The notes under the pieces were generated by a model. It was not told the DNA's origin. It made no database searches and saw nothing but the letters and a program-made list of their open reading frames with translations. From Nocardioides litoris (GTDB lineage: Bacteria; Actinomycetota; Actinomycetes; Propionibacteriales; Nocardioidaceae), in NCBI RefSeq assembly GCF_006346315.1, contig NZ_VDMR01000002.1, positions 1 through 64,000 of the forward strand: a stretch of DNA of 64,000 nt, written 5' to 3'. Below, in pieces: positions 41,139-49,736 of this stretch; the first letter of the stretch is position 1; the number at the start of each line of letters is the position of its first letter. The translations under genes and the position numbers were made by a program.

Positions 41139-42049
41139 TGTACCCGCTCGTCCGCGAGCTGGCCGCCGACGGGGTCCCCGTCGCGGTGACGTGCCGGGTG
41201 CTCAAGATCACCCGCCAGCCCTACTACCGCTGGCTGCGCAGTCCGGTCACCGACGCCGAACTGGCCGCGGCCTACCGCGCCAACGCCCTGTTCGACGCTC
41301 ACCGCGACGACCCCGAGTTCGGCTACCGGTTCCTCCTTGACGAGGCCAAGGAGGTCGGCGAGCCGATGGCCGAGCGGACGGCCTGGAAGATCTGCTCACA
41401 GCTGGGGTGGTGGTCCTCGCACGGCAAGAAGCGCGGCGCCAACGCCAAGAAGCCAGGACCGCCGGTCCACGACGACCTGTGCGCGGTGACCGACAAGCAC
41501 GGTGTGACTCGCCACGAGTTCAAGGCCGGCAACGCGAACGAGCTGTGGCTGGCCGACATCACCGAACACTGGACCGGCGAAGGCAAGCTCTATGTCTGCG
41601 CGATCAAGGACGCCTATTCCAATCGGATCGTCGGCTACTCCATCGACTCACGGATGAAGTCCTCGCTGGCGGTCGCGGCGCTGAACAACGCCGCTGCTCG
41701 CCGCCGCATCGAGGGCGGTCATGTGGCCGGCTGTGTGATCCACACCGACCGCGGGTCGCAATTTCGGAGCAGGAAGTTCGTCCACGCCATCAACCGCCAC
41801 TCGATGGTCGGCTCCATGGGCCGCGTCGGAGCAGCCGGCGACAACGCAGCCATGGAGTCGTTCTTCGCGCTCTTGCAGAAGAACGTCCTCAACCAACGGA
41901 CCTGGGCGACACGTCAGGAGCTGCGGATCGCCATCGTGACCTGGATCGAGAAGACCTACCACCGACGCCGACGACAAGCCGCCCTCGGAAGATTGACCCC
42001 GGTCGAATACGAACTGATCATGAAACCAACCGCGACCCAGGCGGCCTAA
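41135..42049 (+). CDS. IS3-family transposase OrfB (DDE integrase domain)
   Basis: The 304-residue catalytic subunit has the HTH_21-like region GYRFLLDEAKE and the rve domain with Asp141 (WLADITEHW), Asp205 (VIHTDRGSQF) and Glu241 (GDNAAMESFF), giving the DD(35)E spacing exactly. It appears intact, so the element may still be able to move. ATG 41135 overlaps the orfA stop. Confidence 0.94.
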   Translation: MMYPLVRELAADGVPVAVTCRVLKITRQPYYRWLRSPVTDAELAAAYRANALFDAHRDDPEFGYRFLLDEAKEVGEPMAERTAWKICSQLGWWSSHGKKRGANAKKPGPPVHDDLCAVTDKHGVTRHEFKAGNANELWLADITEHWTGEGKLYVCAIKDAYSNRIVGYSIDSRMKSSLAVAALNNAAARRRIEGGHVAGCVIHTDRGSQFRSRKFVHAINRHSMVGSMGRVGAAGDNAAMESFFALLQKNVLNQRTWATRQELRIAIVTWIEKTYHRRRRQAALGRLTPVEYELIMKPTATQAA

Positions 42050-42081
42050 CCAAACCTGTCACCGGTTCGTGCAGCAGTCCC

Positions 42082-42190
42082 TCCAGGGTTCGTCGCGCAT
42101 GTCAGCAGAAGCCCTGGCTCGCAGTGCGCTGACGCTCGCCGCTACGACGCCTTGGTTGGAATACCGTCCCAGAACCTCCGCCGAGCGCGC
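42082..42190 (-). pseudogene. Truncated homologue of the tandem-HTH gene at 45.9 kb
   Basis: The minus strand encodes AEVLGRYSN, a variable stretch and RDEPW, matching the start of the protein at 45859-46290 (AEVLGRYSN...VRDEPW) with the same spacing to within a few residues. The match stops exactly at the IS right end (42081/42082), so the rest was lost at that junction. The first 30 bp of the match are identical in DNA (42153-42182); the remainder is diverged. Confidence 0.7.
42153..42182. repeat. 30-bp perfect direct repeat, left copy
   Basis: The sequence begins TGGTTGGAATACCGTCCCAG and ends AACCTCCGCC. It is identical to 46253-46282, exactly 4,100 bp away, in the same orientation. Together they bracket the HNH gene pair. 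Confidence 0.9.
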
Positions 42191-42611
42191 CCCTGCGGTT
42201 CTTCTTCCAACCCCATGGCGCGGGCAACTTCGCTGTCTATAGGCGGACCGCCGCCCGGCATCCGGATCTGCCGAGCTCCGAGTGTGGCCCCCGACAGCGT
42301 CTGGGACCACGTGAACTACCTCTCGCCACACCACACTCGGCGACAGCGCCCAGACCAGATCGCCGTCGTTCCGCGCTCCTTGGACCCTGACCTATGTCGG
42401 GATATCAGCCGGGCGACGGGCCCCGACGGCACATGACACACCCCCATTCCGGACAGCCAGGCGAGGTTGATCGAGCTCAACCCCCTTCGTAGGTCTCGTG
42501 GGCTGCCGGACAGGTCTTCAGGGACAGCGTATTTGTCACAACGAAACCGCTTGGTATCCGGGGAGTAGAGCGGTCACAGTCACATCGACACCACACATCT
42601 GGAGGACGACG
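42183..42611. other. Non-coding stretch of 429 bp
   Basis: No convincing gene is seen on either strand. The stretch has lower GC and mixed codon positions. A poor promoter candidate (TTGTCA at 42533-42538, 16 bp, TATCCG at 42555-42560) precedes the small gene at 42612. The region may hold decayed sequence left by mobile-element activity. Confidence 0.5.
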
Positions 42612-42821
42612 ATGACTGCGTTCACGGCGGAGTTCGAGGGCGATGAGATGGCACGGGATGAGGTTGCGTGGCAAGCATGGTGGGCCCGCGAGGCTAGGAC
42701 GAAAGGCCACGTCCCGACCGGTCCCGCAGGCATCGTCCAACTGTCGCCTGACACGGGCGACGCCAGGACTCGCTATCGAGTACGGGGTCCGATCGCTGGC
42801 CGGGTTGCGGCCACGAAGTAG
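42612..42821 (+). CDS. Small hypothetical protein
   Basis: I do not recognise this 69-residue protein. It is acidic and Trp-rich at the start (DEVAWQAWWAREAR) and basic at the end (RYRVRGPIAGRVAATK). ATG 42612 has GGAGGA 5 nt upstream, the best Shine-Dalgarno in the island, which is the main support that it is real. It converges on the large HNH gene and lies within the repeat-bounded segment; a link to that pair is possible but unproven. Confidence 0.5.
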   Translation: MTAFTAEFEGDEMARDEVAWQAWWAREARTKGHVPTGPAGIVQLSPDTGDARTRYRVRGPIAGRVAATK

Positions 42822-42908
42822 CGGCTCAGGCGGTCTACACGGCGGGCCGCCGGGCTTCGGCTCGAGAGATGCTGGCTGCCCGTCGTCACCGTCAAGGCTG
42901 CTCGGAGC

Positions 42909-44627
42909 TCACCCCGTCTCGGTCTCAGACATGACTCGCAGCAAGCGCGAGACTAGGTATTCCACCTCGTCTTCGCCCTCCTCTGGTCCAGCATCGTACG
43001 AGTCTCCCGCGGCCGTCACTGTTGGCATCGTCTCGGCGCAAGCCTCGACGACGGCGTCCGCAGGAAACCACTCGGGAAGCGTCCGATAGCTGCGGTGGAA
43101 CGACATGCTGCCGTCGCGCGTGCTGTGCCTCTCGGTCCAGCCCGAGCAACTGACTACGACCTCGCGCACTAGCTCGGGCTTCGCGCTCAGGGCGGCCAAC
43201 AGCGCCTCATGCGCGTCCTCGCCGCTTCCCAACGCCGCCCAAGCGGTGAACATCTCAGCGCCGCAGACCTCGTTACCAGCCCAGGCCGCGTCATCGCTCC
43301 AATCCTGCCCGGTCAACTCCTCCACCAATGATTCTCGGGCCCGCTGCGCCAGGTCCTCCAGGCCACGGTCGGTCAGCATCCTCCACATCTCGACCAGCAG
43401 GGCAGACATGACCACCAAGGGGCGCGCCTGGCGGTCCGTCTCGATCAGGTCGGCCAAGACCTCATCGGGTGCGTTCCGTGCGACTGAAGCTGCCAACGCG
43501 GCGGTGGTATCGAGACCGAACGTGCTCATCGACAGAACCCGGGGCACCACTGAGGCTTGAACGGCTGCTTCGGCCAGGTCCGTTCGCAGCTCCGCGTCAT
43601 AGGCCAGGTGCTTGACCCGATGCCATGGCCGGGCTCGGTCAAGAAGCTCGAGGTGCTGGTCCAGCATCGCCGCAGGGTCATCCTCGGCCGAGCCATCGAC
43701 GGCGCTGTCGAGCTCATCGAGAGGAGGCGGCGCCGATGGGGCTTCTCCCCGCAGCGACGCGGCGAGCGACCGCGCCGCGCTCCGCACCTCAGAGCACGCC
43801 TCCGTGAGACGGGAGTCGTCCTCGGCCGGCGGTGGACCGGGCCATGACGCGACCGCCGTTAGCAGCTCGTCGGTGGCCCGCACCAGCCAGTCACACCACG
43901 GAGCAGACCGCGGTTGCGAATGCCTGGCAGCTGCTATGTCTCCTTTGAGTTCCTCGGCGAGGGGCACAACCGCTTCGCGCGCGGCTACGAGAGCTTCGAG
44001 AAGCGCCGCCTTGTGGCGATCGGTCTCCTGTCGGGATGGCTCGGCGTAGACCGTGTTGCCGTCTTCGTCCCAGCCAGAGAGCGAGGCGCGGACTGCCTGC
44101 CAGGTCGCACGCCAACGCATCGCCTCGGCGGTGACAGCAGGTCGGGTGGCTTCGGCGCGCACGCAGAGCCGTTCGGCGCAGCGAACCAGGGCAGCCAGGA
44201 TCGGGGCAGCGATCGTCGGCGACTCGAAAGACTCCCGCGCGACTTCTCGAGCTTGCTCGTCGGTGAGGACCCAGCCCTGTCGGCTGCGTTCGTACTCAGC
44301 GAGCTGCGACGCCCGCCACTCCTGCAGCAGCTCGGCGGGGAAACGGTCGGCGTGCTCATCGATCTCGTAGGAGTGCGGGATGCACAGGATGAGCAGGTTC
44401 GCGACGCTGCGGTTGGCCTCGGACGTCATCCCCTCCAGCCAGCGAGGGCCGTTCGACCGGCGGGCGTGGATGTGGCAAACACGGCTGTTGAGTACTCGGT
44501 CCGCTACCCCGGGCTCCTGCCGGTACAGCCACTCGGCGCAGTCTGGCCGCGCGCAGGTGAAGGCGTGGGCGTAGAGCTCCTTGTTGGTGGCGTCCGTTGG
44601 CGCCGGATGCTCGATGACCTCACTCAC
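42909..44627 (-). CDS. HNH-like nuclease domain protein with large helical C-terminus (island gene 1)
   Basis: The 572-residue protein starts with an HNH/treble-clef-like domain. Cys25-x4-Cys30 is followed by VCHIHARRSNGPR (His52, GPR 60-62), ANLLILCIPHSYEID (Asn77, Cys82, His85, Asp90) and a region like the FPxxxLxxWKxxH tail of defence-type HNH nucleases. Residues about 120-572 look all-helical, Ala/Leu/Glu-rich, with no motif I recognise; repeats of short helices suggest a scaffold or sensor. GTG 44627 is preferred because CAAGAT lies 7 nt upstream. It is divergent from a second gene with the same N-terminal domain. Confidence 0.75.
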   Translation of the reverse strand: MSEVIEHPAPTDATNKELYAHAFTCARPDCAEWLYRQEPGVADRVLNSRVCHIHARRSNGPRWLEGMTSEANRSVANLLILCIPHSYEIDEHADRFPAELLQEWRASQLAEYERSRQGWVLTDEQAREVARESFESPTIAAPILAALVRCAERLCVRAEATRPAVTAEAMRWRATWQAVRASLSGWDEDGNTVYAEPSRQETDRHKAALLEALVAAREAVVPLAEELKGDIAAARHSQPRSAPWCDWLVRATDELLTAVASWPGPPPAEDDSRLTEACSEVRSAARSLAASLRGEAPSAPPPLDELDSAVDGSAEDDPAAMLDQHLELLDRARPWHRVKHLAYDAELRTDLAEAAVQASVVPRVLSMSTFGLDTTAALAASVARNAPDEVLADLIETDRQARPLVVMSALLVEMWRMLTDRGLEDLAQRARESLVEELTGQDWSDDAAWAGNEVCGAEMFTAWAALGSGEDAHEALLAALSAKPELVREVVVSCSGWTERHSTRDGSMSFHRSYRTLPEWFPADAVVEACAETMPTVTAAGDSYDAGPEEGEDEVEYLVSRLLRVMSETETG

Positions 44628-44795
44628 GGGATCAATCTTGCCGTGCCCAGCCCGACGCCCTCTGACCTGGCGGTCGTGGCCGCGGGCTGGGCGGTTCGCG
44701 GCTGCGAGCTGCTTGCGGTGTCGATGCAGCCAGCTGATCTCGCGAACGCACAGCGGTCGATCAGGGGCCAGCAGACTAGATGACAAGATCTTGAC
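44628..44795. promoter_or_regulatory. Divergent promoter region of the HNH gene pair
   Basis: The 168-bp gap separates the two divergent starts. CAAGAT occurs 7 nt before the minus-strand GTG (within 44631-44640, CAAGATTGAT) and 6 nt before the plus-strand GTG (44784-44789, inside the palindrome CAAGATCTTG). The shared box and spacing suggest matching, possibly leaderless, promoters and joint control. Confidence 0.4.
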
Positions 44796-45764
44796 GTGGC
44801 GAAGTCTGACCCGAAGAAGAAGTCGCTGACCAAGAAGGGTACCCGCTTGCCCGTTACTACACCTGTGATGCGCCGACTAATGTTCGCCTCGGGTGGGCGT
44901 TGCGCGATGACTGGGTGCGGTCTTCCCCTCGTTTCCCCGACTGGGGGATGGATTGGAACCGTGGCTCATATCGTCGGCGCCGAGAAGGGCGGCCCGCGAG
45001 GCGGTGGACCGGAAACGGCGGAGGAACGACGTGCCTTCGACAACCTCGTCCTCATGTGCGCCACCCACGGCCGCGACGTCGATTCTCCAGAAACGGGAGA
45101 GAAGTTCTTCCCGATCGAGAAGATGCGCGCCCTCAAGGCCGCCCACGAGACCAAGGTTTCAGAGGCGGTCATGGCTGCGGTGGAGGAAGAACTCACTGGA
45201 GTGCGTACTGCCACCGGGTTGCTTGACATCTCGCTTCGCCCCTCAAATGCCGCGTCAACAGCGGCAGGGTTGGCCGAGTCGATGATGTTCACCGACGACT
45301 CCAGCAGGAAGAGTCTCCTGGCAGCTCTCGAGGAAGCCAGATCGTGTCTGGAACGACTTTCCCAACCAGCGCTGGACATGCTGGCCCAGTTCCTTGCTGT
45401 GTGGCTGGTGACTTCTCGAGACGACAAGACCAGAAAGTACGACTTCGGAGACCCGGGGGATGCGAGCGTGCGGTTGCCAATCGCCACGGTCGAGAACCGT
45501 GTCAAGCACGGGATGGACCAGACGTTTGGGGAGACGACCCAAGAACTTACGACGCATGGCCTTCTCTCGCTCGACATAGACGAGTACGACCAGGACTACG
45601 TCGTGAAGGACCCCTGGAACTTGATGATGGAGAACTTCTGGGTTTGCACGGCGTCGTTCCTGTATGAGGCGTTCGGCGTCGAGGTCCAGGACTGGTTGCG
45701 GACTCTCGACTTCACGATCTTCGATCGCCTAGCGCCAGCGGACAGCGGCGTTCCTTGGCGTTAG
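44796..45764 (+). CDS. HNH-like nuclease domain protein (island gene 2)
   Basis: The 322-residue protein has a basic start (KSDPKKKSLTKKGTR) and an HNH-like domain: Cys36-x4-Cys41, VAHIVGAEKGGPR (His58, GPR 66-68), DNLVLMCATHGRDVD (Asn83, Cys88, His91, Asp96). From Val56 to Asp96 it aligns without a gap to residues 50-90 of the divergent neighbour. The remainder (about 120-322) is unlike the neighbour and not recognised; it is mixed alpha/beta with an aromatic-rich end (WNLMMENFWVCTASFLYEAF). Lower GC and codon use unlike the backbone indicate transfer. Confidence 0.78.
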   Translation: MAKSDPKKKSLTKKGTRLPVTTPVMRRLMFASGGRCAMTGCGLPLVSPTGGWIGTVAHIVGAEKGGPRGGGPETAEERRAFDNLVLMCATHGRDVDSPETGEKFFPIEKMRALKAAHETKVSEAVMAAVEEELTGVRTATGLLDISLRPSNAASTAAGLAESMMFTDDSSRKSLLAALEEARSCLERLSQPALDMLAQFLAVWLVTSRDDKTRKYDFGDPGDASVRLPIATVENRVKHGMDQTFGETTQELTTHGLLSLDIDEYDQDYVVKDPWNLMMENFWVCTASFLYEAFGVEVQDWLRTLDFTIFDRLAPADSGVPWR

Positions 45765-45858
45765 CCGCCACGTCGCCCACTCGTGCCGACGCGGGTCTTG
45801 AGAAGTTGCTTTGCGTAACGACGCAGTTCAGGTGCACGGATCTCCCGCGAAGAGTGCG

Positions 45859-46290
45859 CTATCGCAGGACAACGTAGGCGCGCCGAAGATATGCGGCGAC
45901 CGTCTGTCGTGTCGTGCCGTACCTGTCCGCCAGCGCATTGAGCGTCCAGCCACCCGCACGAAGAGACGCCATCTCCCGCACTGTCTCGGGGTCGAGAGAC
46001 CCCTTCGACCGGATTACGACACCGGCTTCCTTCAGCCTGGCGAGCACCGTGTTCTCGCCGATCCCGTACTTGCGTGACAGCAATACGCAACCCATGCCGC
46101 CTTCATAGTCCGCGATCATCGCGTCCAACTCTCTCGCGAGGAGGCGACGGATACGGGTAGTCCCGACCAGCCTCGGCGCGTCCCACGGCTCGTCGCGCAC
46201 GCCGACCGACGCGCCGTCACGAACGGCCCTGACGCTCAGACCCGTGGCGGTGTGGTTGGAATACCGTCCCAGAACCTCCGCCAGCCGCAC
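45859..46290 (-). CDS. Tandem helix-turn-helix protein (resolvase/Hin-type HTH)
   Basis: The 143-residue protein has two HTH-like motifs: CVLLSRKYGIGENTVLARL with EAGVVIR, and GGWTLNALADRYGTTRQTVA. The first is the pattern of the C-terminal DNA-binding part of serine recombinases. There is no catalytic domain, so it is a DNA-binding protein or a detached recombinase tail. GTG 46290 is provisional; the frame is open further upstream. The right copy of the 30-bp repeat lies in its first codons. A truncated relative abuts the IS at 42082. Confidence 0.65.
   Translation of the reverse strand: MRLAEVLGRYSNHTATGLSVRAVRDGASVGVRDEPWDAPRLVGTTRIRRLLARELDAMIADYEGGMGCVLLSRKYGIGENTVLARLKEAGVVIRSKGSLDPETVREMASLRAGGWTLNALADRYGTTRQTVAAYLRRAYVVLR
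46253..46282. repeat. 30-bp perfect direct repeat, right copy
   Basis: Identical to 42153-42182. It lies at codons 3-12 of the HTH gene and marks the right side of the segment with atypical composition; sequence to its right returns to backbone GC. Confidence 0.9.
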
Positions 46291-46463
46291 GGCACTCGAC
46301 GCCGGCTCGCGACCCGCACGGGTCGGGGCCGGCGTCGCGCGTCTGGGGCGGTGGTCCACCGGACCAGTCCCCGTCGTCAACTGTGGACAGAACCTGTGCC
46401 AGGGGGACGACACGGCCCTCGCTCTGGTTCCCTGGAGGCTCGACGCCATTCTCGGGGGGTTCG

Positions 46464-46817
46464 ATGGGGCGCGACATGCGCAGGTACCTGCACTGCACAC
46501 CGACGGAGCTGACGCTGCTCCGCCCGCTCGATGGCGCGCCCGCGCCCGTCCGGCGCGCGGTGACGCGATGGCTGTGGGAGCACGGCACGACACCGGCGGC
46601 GCTGGCCCTCGGCCGGCCGCTGCAGCGCCGGCCCGACGACGGGGTGCTCGTCTGGCACGAGGACGGCGGTGACGACGTCGGCGTGCGCCGGTGGCGGTTC
46701 GCCCCCCGGGCGCCCCACGCGCCTGCAGGTGCGTGGCCCGCCGCGTTCCCCGACGAGCTGCTGCGCGCCGGCGCCCCTGCGGCGTACGACGACGCGCCAG
46801 CCGCCGGACAGGCCTGA
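46464..46817 (+). CDS. Hypothetical protein
   Basis: I do not recognise this 117-residue protein. It reads YLHCTPTELTLLRPLDGAPA at the start, then a Trp-containing middle (VTRWLWEHGTTPAALALGRP) and a Pro/Ala-rich end. Composition and GC are those of the backbone. ATG 46464 and ATG 46476 are both possible; neither has a good ribosome site. It converges on eccB with a 42-bp gap. Confidence 0.55.
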   Translation: MGRDMRRYLHCTPTELTLLRPLDGAPAPVRRAVTRWLWEHGTTPAALALGRPLQRRPDDGVLVWHEDGGDDVGVRRWRFAPRAPHAPAGAWPAAFPDELLRAGAPAAYDDAPAAGQA

Positions 46818-46859
46818 CGCGACACCGACCGTCCAGGCCGCGCAGGCCGCTCAGGCCGC

Positions 46860-48293
46860 TCAGGCCCCCGGGCAGTCGTCGGGCGTGTCCGGACAGCGGG
46901 CCGCGGCGACGGTGAGGTCGGGTCCGGGCGCGAACAGGCCCAGCCACGCCGGGGGGACCACGACGGGTTCGGTGCCGGCGTAGCCGAGCCGCCGCTGCAC
47001 GTCAGCGTCGCCGAGCTCGGAGGCGGTGCCGCGGTCGTCGACGAGCACGGGCGGGGCGTCGGCCTCGGGGCGCGCGAGCGCGCCGCGACCGGGGGCCACC
47101 GACCGGGCGACCGCGTCGGGCACCAGGCCGTCAGCGGCGACGGGGCTGCCGGCGTCCGTGGTGGCCAGGAGCACGGCCGGGGCGGGTCCGCTGGTGTCGA
47201 GGACGGCACACAGGCCCGCGGTCGCCGGTGCGGAGCTCGGCACCGGGGCGGCGGGCCACGACGTGGGCTCCCCCGCGGTGAAGTCGACGTCACCGAGCGA
47301 CGCGACGTCGTCGTAGACCGCCGGCGCGTCGGTCCCGACCCGGCCCACGGCCCGCCACACGGCGCGCTCGAAGGCGTCGAGGGGGCGGACGCCGTCGGGG
47401 GTGGTCAGGTAGGTGCGGTCGTCGACCTCGAGCAGGTCGCCCACCTGGGCGCGGGCCCGGACGGCGAGGTCGGCGACCTCGGTCCGGACGGGCCAGGGCG
47501 AGCCGAGCGAGGCGTCGTCGAGGCCGAACGTCGAGCGGGCCAGCGGGGCGCCGGCGGGGAGCAGCTCGACGAACGCGTCGGGCACCACCACGGCGGCGTC
47601 GGCCGGCGTGGCGGCGACGGCGTCGAGCACGGGGTCGGGCGAGGGGTCGGTGGGGCCGGACGGGACCGGCAGGGCGTGCACTCCGCCCTCCGCGGACGGG
47701 GCCAGCAGGAAGAGGTCGCCCGTGGTCGACCGCACCAGCCCGGCCACGGCGGCGTCCACGGCCGCCCCGTCGTCGGGGGAGCCGGCCGAGACGCGGGTGC
47801 CGGCGCCGTCGGCGGTGCAGGCGACCCAGCCGCCCTGCACGAGGTCGTCGGCCGGGGGCGGTGCCTCCGGGGCGTCGGGGATCCCGACGGGGGCGCCGCG
47901 CCGGAGCGCGGCGAGCTCCTCGGTGGTCGCCTCGCTCGCGCGGACGCCGTCACCGAGCACGAGCAGCGCCGAGGTGACGTTGGCCAACGAGCGCAGCTCG
48001 AGGGCGTCGCCGTCGTCGGGGTCGTCGGTGGGCAGGAGGAGGAAGGAGGAGCCGGTGCCGCGCTCGGTCACCAGGCCGGGGGTGTCGAGGTCGGCGGTGG
48101 AGGGCGAGGCCAGGGCGCCGTAGACGGCGGAGCCGGCCAGCACCAGGACGGCCACGGCCAGCCCGGCGGCGACGGTGCGGGCGGGACGGGCGGGCTCGAC
48201 CTCGCGACCGCCGGGCGCACCGGAGACGAACGCCGCCACCAGCCGCCGGCGGCTGAACGCGTGGGCCTCGACGAGGTCCTTCTTGGTCGCCAC
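46860..48293 (-). CDS. eccB: Type VII secretion protein EccB
   Basis: The 477-residue protein has the EccB start ATKKDLVEAHAFSRRRLVAAF, one membrane helix (about 41-62) and a large extracytoplasmic part. That part has TGSSFLLL, LANVTSALLVLG and the end motif DVQRRLGYAGTEPVVVPPAWLGLFAPGPDL, which I cite as LGYAGTEPVVVP and WLGLFAPGP. A Cys pair (GLCAVLD and ARCPD) matches the disulfide of the family. EccB is a core component of the ESX membrane complex. GTG 48293 lies 7 bp after eccD. Confidence 0.93.
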   Translation of the reverse strand: MATKKDLVEAHAFSRRRLVAAFVSGAPGGREVEPARPARTVAAGLAVAVLVLAGSAVYGALASPSTADLDTPGLVTERGTGSSFLLLPTDDPDDGDALELRSLANVTSALLVLGDGVRASEATTEELAALRRGAPVGIPDAPEAPPPADDLVQGGWVACTADGAGTRVSAGSPDDGAAVDAAVAGLVRSTTGDLFLLAPSAEGGVHALPVPSGPTDPSPDPVLDAVAATPADAAVVVPDAFVELLPAGAPLARSTFGLDDASLGSPWPVRTEVADLAVRARAQVGDLLEVDDRTYLTTPDGVRPLDAFERAVWRAVGRVGTDAPAVYDDVASLGDVDFTAGEPTSWPAAPVPSSAPATAGLCAVLDTSGPAPAVLLATTDAGSPVAADGLVPDAVARSVAPGRGALARPEADAPPVLVDDRGTASELGDADVQRRLGYAGTEPVVVPPAWLGLFAPGPDLTVAAARCPDTPDDCPGA

Positions 48294-48300
48294 GGGCGCC

Positions 48301-49692
48301 TCAGGCGGGGACCAGGTCGACGACGCCCACGGCGACCACCAGCAGCGGGACCAGCGCGACCAGGGCGGCGCTCTCGAGCAGGTCGCCCGCCCGGCCGCGC
48401 CGCAGCGACGGCCCGCTCGGGACCAGGGTCAGCGCGAGCAGCAGCAGCCCGCCGGCAGCGAGGACGACCGCGAGCGTCGGGCGCCACTCCTCCCGGGTGA
48501 GCAGCACGGTGACGACCACGACGGCCAGGCCGGCGACCCCGGAGACGACGCCCGCGACGACCTCGGAACCGGCGCGGTACTGACGGGTGCGCAGCATCAC
48601 GACCACGCAGGCCACGGCGGCCAGGAGGGTGCCCGCCAGGCCGAGGCCGACGGCCAGGGGCGCGGCGCTGACCAGCAGCAGGCCGACGGTGACGGTGATG
48701 GCGAGCAGGATCTCGTGGGCGACGCGCGCGTCGGCGGCGACCCGCTCGGCATCGACCTCGACGGCGGCCGGCAGCGCCTGCGGGTCGACCGGGCCGGGCG
48801 CCGCGGCCGTCGCAGCCGCAGCGGCCGGGACCTCGGGCGCGGCGGCGCGGGTGCCGGTCACCCCGAGCGCCAGCCACGGGAAGACGCTGCCGACCAGGAC
48901 GACGAACGTCGTCAGGCAGACCAGCAGCACGTCGGGGTCGGCCCCCGTCCCGGCGACGACGAGCCCGGCCGCGCCCAGCACCGCCCCGACCACCACGGCC
49001 GGCAGCAGCAGCGCGCGACCCGCGCCCAGCCCGATCACGGCCAGCAGCCCGGCCGCGGCGGCCGCCGCCCCCGCGAGGGCGAGCCGCTCGCCGAGCAGCG
49101 GCTCGTCGTGGGCGACCACGAGCGCCGCCGTGGCGGCGTACCCGACGGCGGTCCAGGCGACGGTCACCGCGGCCTCGCCCTCGTCGTGGGCGCGACCGAG
49201 GACGACGGCGCCCGCGAGCAGCACCGCCGCGACGGCCGCGGCGGCCGCGCCCGCGAGGGAGGTGCCTAGAGCGAGCAGGGCGGCCGCGCCGAGGGCGAGC
49301 AGCAGCGCGGCCGAGGTGAGCGCCGTGCGCCGGCCGGCCTCGGGTGACCACGGGCGGAGCTGCCGCTCGACGACGTCGGCCATGGCCTCGACCACGTCGT
49401 CGTACACCGGGGGCACGGGGACGTCGACGCCGGCGGTCACGGTGACCACGGCCCCGTCCTCGACGCCCTGGAGCACCAGGCCGGCGTCACCGGCCAGGCG
49501 CTGGCCGTCGGCGGTGACGAGGCGGTAGCCCCCGTGCACGGTGGCGGCGTCGAGGAGGCCGACGCTGCGGGCCAGCTCGGGCACCAGCTCCGCGACCGGC
49601 ACCGCCCCGGGCAGCACGAGGTCGACGCGCCGGGTGCCCGAGGCGACGGTGACCCGCACGAGGCCAGAGGTGCCGGCGGGCGCCTGGCTCAT
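48301..49692 (-). CDS. eccD: Type VII secretion integral membrane protein EccD
   Basis: The 463-residue protein has an N-terminal ubiquitin-like domain (VRVTVASGTRRVDLVLPG to DGAVVTVT, about 10-88), a cytosolic linker with YDDVVEAMADVVERQLRPW, and 11 hydrophobic segments, as in the EccD channel-lining subunit. ATG 49692 is chosen because AGGAGG lies 6 nt upstream; a second ATG two codons earlier touches that site. It is upstream of eccB on the same strand and downstream of the two WXG100 genes. Confidence 0.93.
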   Translation of the reverse strand: MSQAPAGTSGLVRVTVASGTRRVDLVLPGAVPVAELVPELARSVGLLDAATVHGGYRLVTADGQRLAGDAGLVLQGVEDGAVVTVTAGVDVPVPPVYDDVVEAMADVVERQLRPWSPEAGRRTALTSAALLLALGAAALLALGTSLAGAAAAAVAAVLLAGAVVLGRAHDEGEAAVTVAWTAVGYAATAALVVAHDEPLLGERLALAGAAAAAAGLLAVIGLGAGRALLLPAVVVGAVLGAAGLVVAGTGADPDVLLVCLTTFVVLVGSVFPWLALGVTGTRAAAPEVPAAAAATAAAPGPVDPQALPAAVEVDAERVAADARVAHEILLAITVTVGLLLVSAAPLAVGLGLAGTLLAAVACVVVMLRTRQYRAGSEVVAGVVSGVAGLAVVVVTVLLTREEWRPTLAVVLAAGGLLLLALTLVPSGPSLRRGRAGDLLESAALVALVPLLVVAVGVVDLVPA

Positions 49693-49736
49693 CGTCATCC
49701 TCCTGGGGTGCTCGGACGGGTGTCCCCCGGACCTTA

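Larger units (their letters stand above)
40776..42081 (+). mobile_element. IS3-family insertion sequence
   Basis: The element is 1,306 bp. Terminal inverted repeats of 25 bp (40776-40800 and 42057-42081) match at 21 positions; each begins GGGACTGCTGCACG and ends GGTGACA, read inward. It contains orfA and orfB with a 4-bp overlap. No direct target duplication is seen (left flank ends CGCCC, right flank starts TCCAGG). The flanks are halves of two unrelated genes, so the copy marks a deletion or recombination junction. Confidence 0.88.
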
